64,000 bases of DNA from contig MU400633.1 of the NCBI GenBank assembly GCA_022578965.1, positions 51,645 to 115,644 on the forward strand, in the 5' to 3' direction. A program made the translations under genes and the position numbers. Shown piece after piece: positions 1 through 10,803 of the stretch. Position 1 is the first letter of the stretch; each line of letters begins with the position of its first letter. This DNA is from Xylaria sp. FL1777 (Eukaryota; Ascomycota; Sordariomycetes; Xylariales; Xylariaceae). Under the pieces are notes generated by a model. The model saw only the letters and a program-made list of their open reading frames with translations, was not told where the DNA came from and made no database searches.

Positions 1-859
1 AGTATCTTTAACAAACCAAGATTCATCTAACACTAACTGAGACTCCGCGTCCCGACAGCGGTTTCATGGCAGACTCGTGTTGTAGAGTGGGGGTTGTCAC
101 TTGTAGCACGGCTTAAGATTCACGAAGCCCTTCAGCCATGATTCCTTTCGTTCCAGCGATAACAGCGAACATTTGCAAGATATGATGAGCGTTGACATGA
201 TTCGTTGACAGTACGAATGCCAGGTTCAGTCAAATCCTGCCAACAGTTGGCCCATGGCTGGCGAGCTGCAAATGTGGTCGTTGATGAAACCACGCGCAAG
301 AACTCACTAGGGTGTGCGCGTTGCTGTCGCCGCTTACCCCGGAGTGAGTCCTGCATAATTGACCTCACGCAGGCAACACCTAGGTAGGCAACTATATCAA
401 CTCTGCTCCTATAAAAGCATGTGCATGCCCTTGTCCTGGGCATGGCTGTAACCCTAAACATAGCAACGGTTGCAGGTTTGAGCAATAGCGAACATGTCTG
501 GCTTCGGATCCCTGCATCCAGCTCCGGGAGAGACGATGGAATTGGAATGGCAGGGCACCGTTCGCATTCCGCCTTTCGAGTGAAACCAGGAGCAGCACCC
601 TTAGGCTTCGCCTGGCTGGCTATATATGGTGGCTTCGAATCATGTTAGACGCAGTGAAGAGGCATGGTTTCGTTCTCTAACAAGCCGCCCGACAACGCGT
701 TTTAAGTCTTTTCACGTGAGAGCAACGTTGTTTCGACCGTAGATGGAATTATCGAGTTTAGAGCTTCATTTACTTTCTCGTTTGCCTTGAGGTGTGCGTG
801 GTAAGCCTACAGACCCCGAAAAGGTGAAAGGGCTTGATATTTTACACATGATAGGAGGA
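1..859. other. Intergenic, no gene recognised
   Basis: Normal-composition sequence left of the first gene. Reading frames of 60-117 codons exist on both strands (for example 132-485 on the minus strand), but they overlap each other and show no domain, no signal peptide and no plausible splice extension. A neighbouring gene could end beyond the left edge; nothing here proves it. Confidence 0.5.
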
Positions 860-1953
860 ACGAGGGCTCTCGAGGGGACCCAGTCCTAACTACATTCGGC
901 GTACCGCTGCAATAGTAGACGCTCGGCATGCTTGTGGCTGCTCTATAGGTAGTGTAGGGTGGTGGGGGTTAAAGGCACCTAATAAGGTGGGTCGATCCTC
1001 CGTACTGTAGGCTGTAGTGTACTGAATGGGAAGCCGAAAAACAGAAGGGGATTGGATTGCCTAAAAACCCAGTCTAGGGAGAGGTAAACACTGCAAAGTC
1101 GAAAATCCCCCTCCCCCTCCTTGGTTGCTCGAGCCAACTTGGCGAGGGGTGCTCCTTAACTACCTACCTCTACTCCTCTACTACTACATCCCACCCACAA
1201 CCCACCATTGCCAGGTAGGTGCTTACCTGGGCTAGATGCTTTATTTGCACCCTGGTGCTTAAGGTATGGTAGCACCTAGCCAACTACCTACCTTTGTACC
1301 TAGCCCGCCAGTTGGCTATGCTCACCCACCGAACAAGCCCCTATTAGGCACCATCTAGGCAGTGTTAGGGAGATCCGCCTAGGTACCTAGCCAGGATGAT
1401 ACCTCAAGACAATCCACTAAAACTTGGACCAGGGCAGAAAAAGTGCTTGTGTGTGTTAGGTAGGTACCGTACCTTGACCTGTCTACCTAACAAGTACCTA
1501 GATAACAGGTCTGTATACCTGGGTGCCCCTCCATTCCTTCTCACAATGGTCCCATTCAGTGTCGCGTCACTCACCTAATTACCTATTATTTTCCATGGAC
1601 GATTTTTTTCCCAAAGTGCATGTACTTTCCTGTCCAACACATATAGGCCGGGGTTAGGTACCTAGACTAACCTGCTGCATATTTGCACTACATTTTGTTA
1701 GCTGAACCCTCATCCTCGTGAATCCTCACGAGTACCGGTCTTATTATCCACTTTCACATCCACAACACTCAACTCGGCCACCATTTTGCCAACCATCAAC
1801 CGACAACATCAGCCTGTCCAGCCCTCCCCCCATTCGATGTTGTCGATGGGCTCAGCCTGACGCCAGTTGATCTAACAGTTTGTTTCTATCGCTCCACTGC
1901 CGATTTTATTCCTGTTGTTCTTATACTAGCCCCGTCTCTTTGGTCCGCCCACC
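860..1953. promoter_or_regulatory. Upstream region of the importin gene, rich in ACCTA/TAGGT motifs
   Basis: The kilobase before the importin start codon is crowded with short copies of ACCTA and its complement TAGGT. Several are fused into palindromes such as TAGGTACCTA (about 1380 and 1655) or runs such as TAGGTAGGTACC (about 1460). Between about 1740 and 1950 it becomes C/T-rich, as fungal promoters and 5' leaders often are. No TATA box or binding site is assigned. Similar motifs recur at about 5880 and 16210, so they may be dispersed genomic motifs and not promoter elements. Confidence 0.4.
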
Positions 1954-4900
1954 ATGGATGTCAACATCGTCAGGAGTCGCGTCCTGGCAACCCTCTCCTC
2001 TGACGCCAACGTGCGCCGGGCTGCTGAACTCGAGCTCAAGCAGGTATGTCATGTCTGTTTGTCTCTAATTTGGTCGCCCCCCTGGTGCGATGCGCCACAT
2101 GCGTTGGACAAACATCCTACCGCCGCCACCCCGCTACTCCATGCTCTGTTTACTGATAATACATCACCAACCCCAGGCTGAGGGGCATGCAGGCTTCACC
2201 GATGTTCTCCTTGAAATCCTCAGTGCCGAGTCCGAAGACTCCGTTAGACTGTCGAGTACGCTGTCCTTCTCCCGAGTTCTGACGAATTTAGCTCGCCATC
2301 TAGTCTAACTGTCTCTGCAGCCGTCATCTACCTCAAAAATAGGACGAATCGAGGCTGGTCTAGGAGCGATCACTATCCCGACGAGCCTCTAATAGCTGAA
2401 GATGAAAAGCAGCGTTTTCGCGACCGTATACTCCCCATTCTTACTACCTCGCGTGGGCCGGTTCGACAACAGTTACTGCAGCTGATTCAGCGTATCCTAC
2501 ACTTCGACTTCCCCGGAAAATGGCCCAGCTTCGTGGATGTGACCCTTCAGCTTCTCCACGCCAACGATCCCTCATCAGTCCTCGCTGGCCTCCAGTGCTT
2601 GCTTGTTACTTGTCGCGCATATCGATTCAAAGGGAATCAAGACATCGGCAGGGGGGAATTTGACAAGATCGTCGAGGCCGGTTTTCCACGGCTCCAACAA
2701 GTCTGCAACGAATTGGTAAACCAAGAAAGTGACGAGGCTGGTGAGATGCTTCACATCGCTCTCAAGGCTTACAAACATGCAACCTGGGTAAGTTTTCTCA
2801 AGTAGAGAGGCACGAGTCATGGCATGGCGGTGAGCGTTTCCGCCTCACTGACTGACTGGCCGGCAGCTTGAACTTTCTAGTTTTCTAAGGCAGCACGATA
2901 TGAATATTGGATGGTGTACCATTTTCCTACAAACTATCTCCAAAGCCATACCCGCCTCTGCTATGTCCGAGGATGTCGATGAGAGGGAGCGCCATCACTG
3001 GTGGAAAGCGAAGAAATGGGCATATTTCAATCTCAACAGACTTTGGATCAGGTCAGCCATGCAGTCCCAAGCGTCCTAGCTGTTTCTAGTCGTACAACTA
3101 ACATCCGGTAGGCACGGCAATTCCCAAGGTCTGACCACAAAGAACGACGAGACAACCAAATTCGCCAAGGATTTCGAGTCGACGATCGCACCCGAAATCT
3201 TGAAGCACTATTTATCAGAGATTGAGAAATGGGTTTCAAAGACAACCTGGTTAAGCAAGCCTTGCCTCTCGTATACGCTCGTCTTCCTCGACGAATGCTG
3301 TCGACCTAAGTCTACCTGGAGTTTAATGAAACCGCACTTGAACAATCTGATTACACATCTCGTCTTTCCAGTTCTGTGCCTCAGCGAAGAAGACGTCGAG
3401 AAATTCGAGGATGAGCCAGAGGAGTATTTGCATCGCAAGCTCAACTTCTATGAGGAAGTTTCCGCGCCAGACGTTGCCGCTACCAATTTCCTCGTCACCC
3501 TCACGAAAGTCCGAAGAAAACAAACTTTTGAGTTGCTTCAGTTCATCAACAGTGTTGTAAGCGAATACGAGCAAGCACCCGCTGACAACAAAAATCACAT
3601 TGCAAAGGAAGGCGCCCTGAGAATGATCGGCACTTTAGCACCTGTCCTACTTGGCAAGAAGAGTCCTATTGCTGATCAGGTCGAATATTTCCTCGTACGA
3701 TATGTCTTTCCCGATTTCAAGAGCCCACAAGGATACTTGCGTGCCCGGGCTTGCGACACCATCGAGAAATTTGAGCAGCTTAATTTCAAGGAGCAGAACA
3801 ATCTTCTCATCATCTATCGTCACATACTTGATTGTATGGCTGATACAGACCTTCCGGTCAGAGTTACGGCAGCATTGGCTCTGCAGCCCTTAATCAGGCA
3901 TGATACCATTCGTATCAGCATGCAACAAAGCATTCCTACTATCATGCAGCAGTTGCTAAAGTTAGCTAACGAATGTGATATCGATGCCCTTGCTAACGTT
4001 ATGGAAGACTTTGTTGAGGTATTCGCGACTGAATTAACTCCATTCGCTGTTGCCCTTAGTGAACAACTGCGAGACACGTATTTGAGGATTGTACGCGAAC
4101 TTTTGGACAAGAACGAGAGCCGTAATGACGATGAAGGAGATTATGGGGACTACTTGGATGATAAGAGTATTACAGCTTTGGGTGTGCTTCAGACCATAGG
4201 GACCCTGATCCTCACTCTAGAGAGTACGCCAGATGTACTCCTACATATCGAAGCCGTCCTTATGCCCGTGATCCAGATCACTTTGCAAAACAAGCTCTAC
4301 GGTAAGTCCACACTGTAGTCTGTGGACGTAACGCGTTGAAGATCTTATACTAATTGTTTTCACTTAGACCTGTACAACGAAGTGTTTGAGATCATTGACA
4401 GTTGTACCTTTGCCGCTAAGGGAATCTCGCCCACCATGTGGCAAGCATTCGAGCTTATTCATGCGACTTTCAAGTCTGGTGCTGAGCTCTACTTAGAGGA
4501 CATGCTACCCGCTCTCGACAACTTTGTTCAATATGGCGCGCCGCAACTGGTTCAAAAACCTGAATATGTAACGGCTTTATACTCAATGGTATCAGACATG
4601 TTCCAAGACCAGAAAGTGGGTGGTGTCGATAGGATTTGTGCGTGCAAGCTTGCCGAGGCTATGATGCTCAGCCTCCGTGGTAATATTGATCCGTCTGTCA
4701 CCGGCTTTATCACGATGGCTATGACAGTGCTCAACAGCCACGAAGTGAAAGTCAAGTCTTACAAGATCCATCTCATGGAAATGGTTATCAACGCAATTTA
4801 TTACAATCCGGTCCTGGCGTTAGCGGTTCTGGAGGCCAAAGGCTGGACAAACAAGTTCTTCAGCCTCTGGTTTGGCAACATGGAACATTTTAGCCGCGTT

Positions 4901-5598
4901 CACGACAAAAAACTCTGTATCGTGGCCATCGTATCTTTGCTCAGTATCAACCCTGATCAGATTCCCGCTAGCGTCTCGACTGGGTGGCCGAGACTCCTTC
5001 AAGGAATCACCTCTCTCTTCAAGACTTTGCCCAACGCTATGAAGAACCGCGAGGAAGCCTTAAGAGATGACTTCACCTTCGATCCGAACAATTACGATGC
5101 TGAAGATGATGAAGAGTGGGGCGAAGAAGATACCAACTGGACTGCTGAAGGCCCTGAAGAGGAGCCGACCGACGGTCGCGACGAGAGCACTGCGTACCTC
5201 GATTTCCTCAACGAAGAAGCCCAAAAGTTTAGTCAGATTGAAAACCAGTATCACGATGACTCAGACGAGGAATTAGGAGAGGATAGTGTGCTCCTTGAAT
5301 CGCCCCTAGACAAGATTGAGCCCTACCAACTATTGCGTAGCGCACTCATGAGTAAGTTTGATTAAGTATGCAGTATATTGTGCTGTTGCTAACCTCACGA
5401 TCCACAGAAATGCAACAAGAAAATCCTCAGTTTTATTCTGGCCTCACTTCACACCTTTCTCCTGATGAGCAAAGCGTCATACAAGGTGCTTTTAACCAGG
5501 CAGAAGCCAACGCTCAGGCAGCTGTGCAAATGGCTGCCGATGCTGCCCGGAATACTCAAATACAACAATCAGCTGCTTCTAACGGCGGTGTCAGTTAG
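1954..5598 (+). CDS. SXM1/NMD5-like: Importin-beta family nuclear transport receptor (importin-7/8, Nmd5/Sxm1 type)
   Basis: Seven exons: 1954-2043, 2177-2255, 2321-2787, 2867-3051, 3112-4301, 4368-5351 and 5408-5598, giving 1061 aa, close to yeast Nmd5 and human importin-7/8. All introns are GT-AG, 56-133 bp, and several show CTAAC/CTAAT branch points; phases agree at every junction. The N-terminus is an importin-beta N-terminal HEAT region with the family-typical VIYLKNRTNRGW stretch, followed by further HEAT helices. Residues about 908-990 form the acidic insert near the C-terminus (DAEDDEEWGEEDTNW, then a Glu/Asp-rich segment). In this family the protein binds RanGTP and carries ribosomal proteins, transcription factors and kinases through nuclear pores. 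I cannot separate Nmd5 from Sxm1 orthology by eye. It converges with the esterase gene downstream. Confidence 0.9.
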
Positions 5599-6316
5599 GG
5601 GGATACCTACCTGTTAAAGCGTATGCAGGCACGTGTCAACTCACCAACACAGCCATGGCTTATACCCCTCGCACTATAAGCGGGCAAGACTTGAACAGGG
5701 TCAAATTTGTCAATACTCTGTTTGGGGTTCTATTCAATATTCATGGCGCGCAAAGAGTTGACATAAAACGAAAGCGAACAAACCGGGTTGTCACCATTTG
5801 GGTATTGCGACGTGTCTAGCTCGAAGACTTAGCGAATGAGACATGGTTTAATGTGTCTACATAGCATGGAGTAGCTTAGATAGGTAGGTAGGCATACCCT
5901 TCGTGGAGTTTGCGAGAGCATTACTTACGTTACCCAATCATCCCACATTCCGGCCTAGTCAGGGAAGCTAAGGTGGGAGAGATGCGAGTTTACAGGATGG
6001 TTAAATACGTAGGATATTGCAAGCGAAGTAAACATATGTGACGATGCAGGAGAAGATAACAAGACTAGAGCGTGCAAACACCCTTCTAAAAAAAAGTCGA
6101 ATAACCTACTACTTCAACAATGATTCCAATGTGAATTAATACGTCATTTGAACATACCTATGAAGTTCAGATGAGTGTTGAGACAAAAAGAACTGTAGTG
6201 AAAACATGAGTGGAATAAAAACCCAGCACTCGTCCGTTACCTGTGTAGTTCTACACACTCATCTACACGCTCTATTGTCTATTGTCGTTACGTACATAGG
6301 TGACCTTCACGTTGTC
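5599..6316. other. Convergent intergenic region
   Basis: The 3' ends of the importin gene (+) and the carboxylesterase gene (-) face each other here. The sequence should hold both 3' untranslated regions and terminators. A short TAGGTAGGTAGG run sits at about 5880. No gene is seen. Confidence 0.6.
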
Positions 6317-8362
6317 TCACGCTAATAACTCTCTACTAATGGCCTGGATAAAAGCAATACCGCGCTCCCGGAAGTCGTCCTTTTCAACCTCTGGCTGCGC
6401 AGCATCCAAAACCATGTTCGCAGGCTTCGTCGTCGTCCATTCCGGCCAATGAGGCAGCCCAGTCTGGATCCCTCCCTCACCCGCATTCGGATCACGCCAA
6501 TAGACGAAATTGAGGTACGACTTGCCGATGCTCACGCTCAGATCCTTGTGGCTCTGGAACTCCGGCAGCGGGCCGAGCGCGCCGCTGATGTTCTGGAAGC
6601 TGAAGGCTACGTTGACGAAGTGCTGCACACCAACGGCGGCGGCGGCGGCCGAGGTCGCGTCCCATGGTCTCGTCGCGAACCGGTATGAGTATACTGGTTG
6701 GTGCGCCGCTGCGTATGAGGCGCATAGTTTGCGGCGTCCTGCTATCATCACTATGTCGCCGTAGATGGCACACGAACGCCGCCACTATTTAGAACGCTGG
6801 AGTCAGTAAATTCCGTATATGTTAAGACTTATTCAGGGTTTCTAGAACTTGCAGGAACAGCAGGAGCGGGACATTCCAGATTAGGAGATTCGTGACTCTA
6901 CCACATCCCAGAAAGGAGATTAAAAGGCTCCATGAACTTACCTGAAGCCCGAATTCCGGGAAAATGGTGTCGTTTGCGATATCGTAGGGCGGCTCTTGGG
7001 ATGGGTCATTTGGATATAGCTCTAGTAGCTTGCGAGCGGACGCGGGAGAGATCTGGTATGGGAGTCCGCCCAAACCTGAGAATCCCGGGTCGGATAATAG
7101 GCCGTTGTAGATGGATACCGAGTCGTTGAAACCCGTCGGGCCGAAACTGATTCCCTCGTCGCTGTTGGTGCCGAGTAAAAGGGGCACCTTGATAAATGAG
7201 CCAGTTTCTGCGAGGGCCGACGGATAGTCGGTGAGGAAGTCCCCGTCAACGAGCGGATACCAATAACTACTACCGCGTGCCGCGAAGAGCTCTTCCGGGG
7301 CAACACCGCGAAGACACGCAAGCTGATCTGAGGCATTGTTACATCCCACCATTCGGGCCAAGCTATCAACTGGCGATGCATAGTAGGCCAAAGGCTGCAG
7401 CGCCACCCCTATCGCGCTGCCGGATTCAAGTATCGCCGCGTGGAACAGGCGGTCGTCGCGCCCGCCGAAGGAATGGAGATGCAGCGAAATCGACTGCGCG
7501 CCTGCCGACTCGCCCCAGACCGTGACGCTATCGGGATCGCCTCCGAACGCGGCGATGTTCTCCTGGATCCAGGCCAGAGCCAGTCGTTGATCGAGCAAGC
7601 CGGCGTTGGCGCTGCCGCCCTCCGCGAGAACCTGCGGGGTCTGGAGGAACCCGAATATGCCGACCCGGTAGTTGATCGACACGGCCACGACGGGCTGTCG
7701 CGAGTCCTGAGACGCGCGGACGATGCCTGAGAGATTGTATTGGGGATCTGCACTCGATCCCGCGAAGAGGCCGCCGCCGTAGATCCATACCAAGACCGGC
7801 AGTTTATCGGCCGCAGTCAGGTTGTGAGTGTGAGGCCGAACCACTAGGAACAGTTGCGTCAATAGATATCGGCGAATTGGTAGAATGGACGGGCTTACCG
7901 TTTAGCGTCAGACAGTCCTCTGAGAGGCTGAAGGTCGTGCTGTCCTGGTAGCAGCTGTAGCCGTATGAAGACGCATCCAGGGGTGTCGAGTACGTCTCGT
8001 TCAGGGGTTGCGGCCACTGCAACATCACATTGCTCGGAGTTAGTAATTCCTGCTTTGAGCCTGGATAATCTGCGAGAGTTCCGGGATCGCGGAGCAGATC
8101 TGGGCCGAGGGAATTCTCCGCTTGAAAAAGGAAATGCCCTTACTTTGAAACGCAGGGGACCGATGGGCGGTTGAGCATACGGTATGCCCAGGAACACATC
8201 TTGGTCCCAGGCTTCTGCGAGGTGGACCCCGTTTATCGTCCCGTTCTTGACGACTACGCTTGGATTGTGAGTTTCATTGCCGGCTAGAGCTTTTGATGAC
8301 AAAGAGGAAATAGTCAAGAATATGGACAAGGCACGATACGCAGAAACAAAGTGAGACCTCAT
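6317..8362 (-). CDS. Secreted type-B carboxylesterase/lipase
   Basis: Four exons on the minus strand: 8362-8144, 8016-7899, 7843-6942 and 6784-6317, coding 568 aa; introns are 127, 55 and 157 bp with matching phases. Residues 1 to about 27 form a signal peptide (a hydrophobic stretch ending SSKALA), so the enzyme is probably secreted. It has an alpha/beta-hydrolase fold of the cholinesterase/carboxylesterase family: the FLGIPYAQPPIGPLRF block near residue 60, the oxyanion-hole GGG in VWIYGGG (about 134-137), the nucleophile Ser225 in GESAGA, the acid Glu342 in GTNSDEG and the base His468 in GVQHFVNVAF. The SEDCL motif lies in exon 2. The full catalytic triad is present, so it should be active. 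Family members hydrolyse carboxylic esters or triglycerides; the substrate cannot be told from sequence. Confidence 0.92.
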
Positions 8363-10271
8363 TTTCGGGGTTTCTGTCGCCGTTCAAGGTACGGTCGAGG
8401 ATAAACAAACGTGAAATGAGTTTCCAATTGTGAGCAGAAACACTGATAATCCTTCTTGTCTTTTATATATATTCATGTGCTTCCTTTACATCGTGCTCTT
8501 TCTAGTTATGGTATTTCGTTATGTGGGTTATCGTACCCGAAGAGAGTAAACATCGTTAGCGTAAGTCCTGATATTCGTAATTTCTAAGCATTAATAATTG
8601 TCTACACCATGTCGTGAAAGTAATTGCAGATTGCACTATACTCTACTGAGATGAGGTCATTACACCAGTTGGTTATACCAGGATTGTAGAAATAGGAATC
8701 GCCTCGGGCTTTGTCTCGGACTTCTCGGGTTTAGGTATATTGAGAACGGCTTAATATGAAATGACCAACTACAACAGTACTCAGTAAAACAGCCTCTACA
8801 TAATGAAGCTTAGAGGAGTTGCCGTTAAAAGTATGGTAAGTGGGAAGAGTTGAGAAACTATGATTAATTGATGCTCATCGCTAGACAGATCCCATAGTAG
8901 CCTAGTCAGGATACATCACGTCCTTAGAAGCGGAAGGCTAGGGAAGACGACTGAGTAGACAGTCAACTTCGCCTCAGTGTTGGAAGTTCTGATTCTCGAT
9001 TCTAACTCAGTGGTGGATTGGATCGAGAACAAGACGCTCTCTTGTCCTACTCTCTACCCGGAACACTGTAAACTCGCAATATATTACAACATATACATAT
9101 TCTAACAATAATTGCATTACCTGTCCTTTTAAAGAGTCGTCACTTACTTTCAAAGGTCTTGGCTTGTTGCGTATTAGCTTGCGCGTCTGTGGAAGCAAGT
9201 AAAATCATATCAGAGATTCATGTCACTGTTGAGCCTGTCATGATCCCTCTATTAAGTGTACTCTACATGTTCATAACACAATACCGAAGTATTTATAGTC
9301 CCCTGTATTAGCCTTATGCATCTCCCTTGAATAACCCAGGACGGCGGTTCAGTCTGGTCCTTTTAGAAGAGTCTGGTCGTACCGACCTCTGGCGCTATCC
9401 AGGGCAGTTGATCGATTCAGAAGGTCATTGGCGACCTTTTATGAAAATTCATCTTATTTTATTCCGCTTTAGCTCATTTATTCATTCTCATAGCTCGGAT
9501 GTCTTGTTTTTGCGTCTATGAGTGAGCGGTAAGATGGTCTTTTGGGGGGAGTAAGAGACACTTCAGTCCTGGGTCACACTTGGGTTCAATATATAGGCTA
9601 AGACTCGTCATTTTGAGCTTCGCAATTTTTATTACGCTATGATATAGTAAATATAGCATCTCTCTCCTACCATCCTATCTGCCCACGAACACTCTATCTT
9701 CTTAGTTTCATTTATATGTCATATATAGAATGGTTCACATGTTTGTTGAAATATCAGAAAGCTTCCCTTAATCCAGTTTGTCTATATCGCTGTCAATCTT
9801 ATGCTATGTTCAGGGGGGATGGTCACGACATAAGAGTCCGTCGGGTATAGGTAAGAATTTAAGAGAATGAAGTTAGGTTGTTAGCTAGAAGCGACTGTTA
9901 CAGATAAGCACTAGAGTTTTCACTATTCAACTAGCCTCGTTAGTTACGTTTTGGATAAAACGACGAAAAGGGCCTGCATGTTATTAGCAGAGATCACTAG
10001 TTAGAGACTCTCGCTAAGTGGCATAGATTCGTAATACGCCATAGCTTCCGTAAAGGAAAGCATAGGAGCAAACCTTAGGGAGACAGATTACGATACTCTT
10101 AAGGCTAATAAAGACAACATTCACGGTGAGAAGAAGCGCTAAGTAGTTAAACGTTGAGTTCAAGTGATCATTCGAAATCAGCTACCCTCACTTGACTTTA
10201 TCATAATCGTACCAATTTCCCTTGTCTCGCCATCTTGTCTGCTGGCTTCCCGCCGCGAGCATAGACAATCC
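8363..10271. other. Intergenic, no gene recognised
   Basis: About 1.9 kb of moderately AT-rich sequence between two minus-strand genes. The first few hundred bases should include the esterase promoter; a TATATATAT stretch lies at about 8464. Small reading frames at 9007-9198 and 9327-9521 have no supporting signal. No tRNA or transposon signature was found. Confidence 0.5.
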
Positions 10272-10803
10272 TTAAACAATAGAAGGCAGAGCCAGTGACG
10301 GAGTGGCCGTAGCGCAAAGCTGGCTCAGGGTGCTCGTCCTCGTAGCGCAGCCTTCGGGACAGGCAGTCTGACACCCCTCGACCCAGAGTAAAGTCCTGAC
10401 ATCGCATCCACACGGAATGACCATGTCTTGCTCGTAGGTGCACCCAGGAATCGGGCAACGAATGGGTTGGCAGCCAGCTGGTCGCGTCGTTAGGGTAACG
10501 GTGGGACAGGCGACTGGAGTCACTGTTGGCTTGCCCGGTGCACTGGTGGGTAGAGTAGTGGGTAGAGTAGTGATAATGAAGCCTGGAGACGATGTCGAAG
10601 TCGAAGCAGGTGGCGGCGGTGGCGGCCAAAAAGTGAGCTGGGGAGCATCGCGCTCGGCCACAGGTTCCACAGCAGGATCGACAGCAGGGTCAGCTAGAGT
10701 GAGGCTTTAAACAGTCTTAGTTTAGTCTCGAGCGGTTTGGGTATAAGCATCTGGGACCGTACCTGGCCAGAGCCGCCGTGAAAGTTACGAGAAAGAACTT
10801 CAT
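10272..10803 (-). CDS. Small Cys-rich, Pro/Thr-rich secreted protein
   Basis: Two exons: 10803-10763 and 10704-10272, with a 58-bp intron (donor GTACGG, branch ACTAAAC, acceptor AAAG), giving 157 aa. The join was chosen because the alternative acceptor at CTCTAG gives an immediate stop. Residues 1 to about 22 form a clear signal peptide (MKFFLVTFTAALA then SLTLA). Next comes an Ala/Asp/Pro/Val-rich pro-like stretch, a proline run, a Thr/Ser/Pro-rich linker that is probably O-glycosylated, and a domain with ten cysteines (patterns such as CxxxxCxxxxC, CGC, CxxxCxxxC) that probably form disulphides. It resembles the many lineage-restricted secreted cysteine-rich proteins of fungi, some of which act as effectors or wall proteins. 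No named family is recognised. Nothing in the sequence marks it as a toxin. Confidence 0.75.
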
